From an uncultured Veillonella sp. (GTDB lineage: Bacteria; Bacillota; Negativicutes; Veillonellales; Veillonellaceae): a stretch of 7,204 bases of DNA. The notes beneath the pieces were generated by a model. That model was not told the origin of the DNA. It saw only the letters and a list, made by a program, of their open reading frames with translations, and searched no databases. The stretch is taken from positions 1-7,204 of the forward strand of contig NZ_CAJZFD010000101.1 of the NCBI RefSeq assembly GCF_915069625.1, in the 5' to 3' direction. Of this stretch, positions 5,160 through 7,204 are shown piece by piece. The position numbers were made by a program, and so were the translations under genes. Within the stretch, counting starts at the first letter, position 1; every line of letters starts with the position of its first letter.

Positions 5160-5603
5160 ATGATACGCAAGTTTGATGCTAAAAATTTCAAGTGGGATGG
5201 CGTCGATACCTTGGTATATAAACAAGATGGTAGCCCTTTTAAAGATGTAACACGTCAAGTTTTATACGATGGGGCCTTTGATATTCCATGCCAATTCCGC
5301 TATTTTGAATGCTTGCCAGGTGGTTATTCTACGCTTGAATATCATGAACATACACATATGGTTATGATATTCCGTGGGAAGGGGCAAGTCTTATTAGGCG
5401 ATGAAATCCATGATGTAGAAGCTGGAGATTTTATAGAAATCCCAGGTAAGACAATCCATCAATTCCGGGCTAATAAAGGAGATTATATCGGGTTCCTTTG
5501 CTTAGTTAATCAAGATCGGGACAAGGTAAAATTATTAACCACTGAAGAGATGGATACATTGCGCTCTAATCCAAAGATTAAAGAATTTTTGGAAAGTTGC
5601 TAA
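5160..5603 (+). CDS. single-domain cupin protein
   Basis: This 147-residue protein carries one conserved beta-barrel cupin domain at about residues 45-115. Motif 1 is G55-YSTLEY-H62-E-H64-T-H66 leading to FRGKG (71-75). M68 sits where many cupins carry the metal-binding glutamate. Motif 2 is G89-DFIEI-P95-GKTI-H100. H62, H64 and H100 (possibly H66) could hold one divalent metal. The N-terminal 40 residues and the C-terminal TTEEMDTLRSNPKIKEFLESC lie outside the barrel. Single-domain cupins range from sugar isomerases and dioxygenases to ligand sensors, so no reaction can be assigned. AGAGGT (5148-5153) precedes the ATG at 5160. Only 17 bases separate the upstream terminator from the start, and I find no promoter there. 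It is followed by its own terminator. Confidence 0.85.
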   Translation: MIRKFDAKNFKWDGVDTLVYKQDGSPFKDVTRQVLYDGAFDIPCQFRYFECLPGGYSTLEYHEHTHMVMIFRGKGQVLLGDEIHDVEAGDFIEIPGKTIHQFRANKGDYIGFLCLVNQDRDKVKLLTTEEMDTLRSNPKIKEFLESC

Positions 5604-5605
5604 TT

Positions 5606-5647
5606 TATATGGCGGTTATGTGTAATGACCGCCATATAGTTTTTTAT
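5606..5647 (+). terminator. rho-independent terminator after the cupin gene
   Basis: TATATGGCGGTTAT (5606-5619) pairs with ATGACCGCCATATA (5625-5638) around a 5-base loop, 14 pairs including one G-U, followed by GTTTTTTAT. It begins 3 bases after the stop codon. Confidence 0.92.
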
Positions 5648-5667
5648 AATCAACAGTAACTGTTGAT
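5645..5667 (+). promoter_or_regulatory. probable -10 box overlapped by a 19-bp palindromic operator candidate, upstream of the permease gene
   Basis: TATAAT at 5645-5650 is a perfect -10 hexamer. Its last two bases start the palindrome ATCAACAGTAACTGTTGAT (5649-5667), which has two perfect 9-base arms around a single A. The predicted transcription start, near 5657, falls at its centre. That is a common position for a repressor operator. No good -35 is visible because the preceding bases belong to the cupin terminator, so the promoter may be weak or need an activator. The ribosome binding site AGGGAGGT (5682-5689) follows. Confidence 0.55.
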
Positions 5668-5692
5668 ATGTGTAGTTTGATAGGGAGGTTCT

Positions 5693-7096
5693 ATGAATAC
5701 CTTTACACGCGCCGCACTGACGGTACTGGTAGGACTTGTGATTTGGTTCTTGCCTCATACAGAGGCGATTAAGCCTGAAGGCTGGCATTTATTAGCTATC
5801 TTCACGGCTACAATTGTAGGTTTTATTTTACGACCTTGGCCAACAGGTATTATGGCACTCTTTGGTATTGTTGCTGCGGTAGCAACAAATTCTATTACCA
5901 TGGTGCAAGCATTAGGTGGTTACGCTGAAGCCAATGTATGGCTTATCGTAGCAGCTGTATTCTTTTCTAGAGGCATTATTAATTCTGGCCTTGGTAAGCG
6001 TATCGCGTATACTTTGATTCGGTCCTTCGGTACTAGTTCCTTAAAGTTAGCTTATGCATTGGCTTGTACGGATCTTATTATTTCTCCTGCCACGCCATCT
6101 AATACGGCTCGTGGAGGCGGTATTATTTTCCCAATTGTACAAAACATTTCGTTAGCCTTTGATTCTGAGCCAAATGGTAGTACGGCACGTCGTATTGGGG
6201 CATACTTGATGACAACGGCTCATACGATAAACACCATTACTGTAACAATCTTCTTAACTGCTTGTAGTGGTAACTTATTGATTACATCCTTAGGTGCAAA
6301 ATTGTTTGGCTATGATATTTCATGGTGGGAATGGTTCCAAGCAGGTGTCATCCCTGGTGTAATTTGCATGATTTTGATGCCTTGGTTTATTTATAAAATC
6401 TATCCACCAGAAATTAAAGAAACTCCACAAGCAGCTGAAATGGCTCAAAAGGAGTTAGATGCGCTTGGTCCGATTACAAAGGCTGAAATTTCTGTAGCTA
6501 TCATCTTTATACTTTGTATCTTGCTTTGGGCTACAGCGATTTGGACGAAGTTACATCCTACTGTAGTTGCTATGATGGGCGTACTTGCTTGTGTAGTTAC
6601 AGGATCCCTTACATGGGAAGATATTCTAGGTGAACGCACAGGTTGGGATATTCTAATCTGGATGGGTACCCTCGTTGGTATGGCTGGTTTACTTGGCAAA
6701 CTCGGCGTTGTTGCAGTATTTGCTGATTTTGTAAGTCAACATCTTGTAGGTATTGATTGGTTCTGGGCATCCTTCATTATCTCTGCAACCTTTGTTTACT
6801 CTCAATACTTCTTTGCCAGTGGTACAGCGCGTATTACAGCGTTATTCTCCGCCTTTGCAGCTATCTTGGTAGCAATGGGCGCACCAATTCCATTTACCAT
6901 CTTGCTCTTTGGTTTGATGAACAGTCCTGGCTGTACATTAACACATTATAGTTCTGGTGTAACGCCAATCTTCTTTGGTGCTGGTTATGTACCACAAGGA
7001 ACATGGTGGCGTGTAGGCCTTGCTATTTCTGTGGTTAGCTTCTTAATTCACTTCTGGGGCGGTACCCTTGGCATGTGGCTATTCGGTATTCTATAA
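5693..7096 (+). CDS. DASS-family anion permease, probable dicarboxylate/tricarboxylate antiporter (DiT1/CitT/TtdT-like)
   Basis: This 467-residue integral membrane protein belongs to the divalent anion:Na+ symporter (DASS, SLC13-related) family. About 11-12 hydrophobic segments are visible, for example near 5-21, 31-47, 50-66, 82-98, 182-200, 214-233, 266-284, 290-304, 355-372, 383-410 and 440-465. The first substrate motif is SPATPSNTARGGG (131-143). The repeat-related second site includes FASGTAR (374-380) and GCTLTHYSSG (413-422) followed by FFGAGYV. These blocks resemble chloroplast 2-oxoglutarate/malate translocator DiT1 and bacterial CitT and TtdT exchangers. Substrates are thus likely C4-C6 carboxylates such as malate, succinate, 2-oxoglutarate, tartrate or citrate; which one cannot be read from sequence. 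AGGGAGGT fixes the start, with a tight 4-base gap after GGAGG. Terminators on both sides make it monocistronic, and a palindrome at its -10 suggests regulation. Confidence 0.92.
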   Translation: MNTFTRAALTVLVGLVIWFLPHTEAIKPEGWHLLAIFTATIVGFILRPWPTGIMALFGIVAAVATNSITMVQALGGYAEANVWLIVAAVFFSRGIINSGLGKRIAYTLIRSFGTSSLKLAYALACTDLIISPATPSNTARGGGIIFPIVQNISLAFDSEPNGSTARRIGAYLMTTAHTINTITVTIFLTACSGNLLITSLGAKLFGYDISWWEWFQAGVIPGVICMILMPWFIYKIYPPEIKETPQAAEMAQKELDALGPITKAEISVAIIFILCILLWATAIWTKLHPTVVAMMGVLACVVTGSLTWEDILGERTGWDILIWMGTLVGMAGLLGKLGVVAVFADFVSQHLVGIDWFWASFIISATFVYSQYFFASGTARITALFSAFAAILVAMGAPIPFTILLFGLMNSPGCTLTHYSSGVTPIFFGAGYVPQGTWWRVGLAISVVSFLIHFWGGTLGMWLFGIL

Positions 7097-7101
7097 TATT
7101 C

Positions 7102-7133
7102 AAAAATCTCTCACAGTAGTGGGGGATTTTTTA
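7102..7133 (+). terminator. rho-independent terminator after the permease gene
   Basis: AAAAATCTCTCAC (7102-7114) pairs with GTGGGGGATTTTT (7119-7131) around the loop AGTA, with two G-U pairs, and runs into T residues. It begins 5 bases after the stop codon. Confidence 0.9.
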
Positions 7134-7204
7134 TTTGCTCTACCTGTTTAGTAGTTTGTTATCGATTTATTTTCTATGTGTATTAGATAGGTAGTGTATT
7201 ATTT

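Noticed and set aside
5600..5788. Minus-strand open frame of 62 codons across the cupin terminator and permease start
   Set aside because: It covers a terminator, an operator candidate and the start of a well-supported gene; no ribosome binding site or motif supports it.
7140..7194. CTACCT (7140-7145) and AGGTAG (7189-7194) as distant inverted arms after the last terminator
   Set aside because: Six-base arms 43 bases apart in AT-rich DNA are expected by chance.

Overview
The window reads as an AT-rich chromosomal stretch of a low-GC member of the Firmicutes lineage. The zinc-less type of ribosomal protein S4, the strong AGGAGG-type ribosome binding sites, canonical TTGACA/TATAAT promoters, U-tailed hairpin terminators and a dicarboxylate-type permease together suggest a Negativicutes organism, most likely Veillonella or a close relative. 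That placement is inferred from protein character and was not checked against a database.

Layout: positions 1-600 hold the N-terminal 200 residues of a LysR-type regulator on the minus strand, cut by the window edge. A 333-base gap (601-933) carries a strong extended -10 promoter for a stand-alone rpsD (934-1521), which ends in a terminator. Next comes a well-formed promoter, a structured 5' leader that could be an L13-type autoregulatory element, and the rplM-rpsI operon (1737-2590) with a near-perfect terminator. A monocistronic crotonase-fold gene follows (2774-3565), with its own promoter and terminator. It lacks both glutamates used by enoyl-CoA hydratases.

A second cluster runs from 3736 to 5093: 6-phosphogluconolactonase, a TatA translocase subunit and a small heavy-metal-associated (HMA) domain protein with an extra N-terminal cysteine cluster. 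The genes are closely spaced with strong ribosome binding sites, and the cluster ends in a 14-bp-stem terminator. A one-domain cupin gene (5160-5603) starts 17 bases after that terminator without a visible promoter. The last gene (5693-7096) is a DASS-family anion/dicarboxylate permease bounded by terminators on both sides, with a 19-bp palindrome overlapping its probable -10 box. Positions 7134-7204 are AT-rich and I see no gene there.

Most of the content is housekeeping: translation, the pentose phosphate pathway, protein export and anion transport. I see no phage, insertion sequence, CRISPR array, tRNA or rRNA, and no convincing new multi-gene system. The points most worth a second look are regulatory DNA (the rplM leader and the dyads before rplM, before the phosphogluconolactonase gene and before the permease) and the altered active site of the crotonase homologue.
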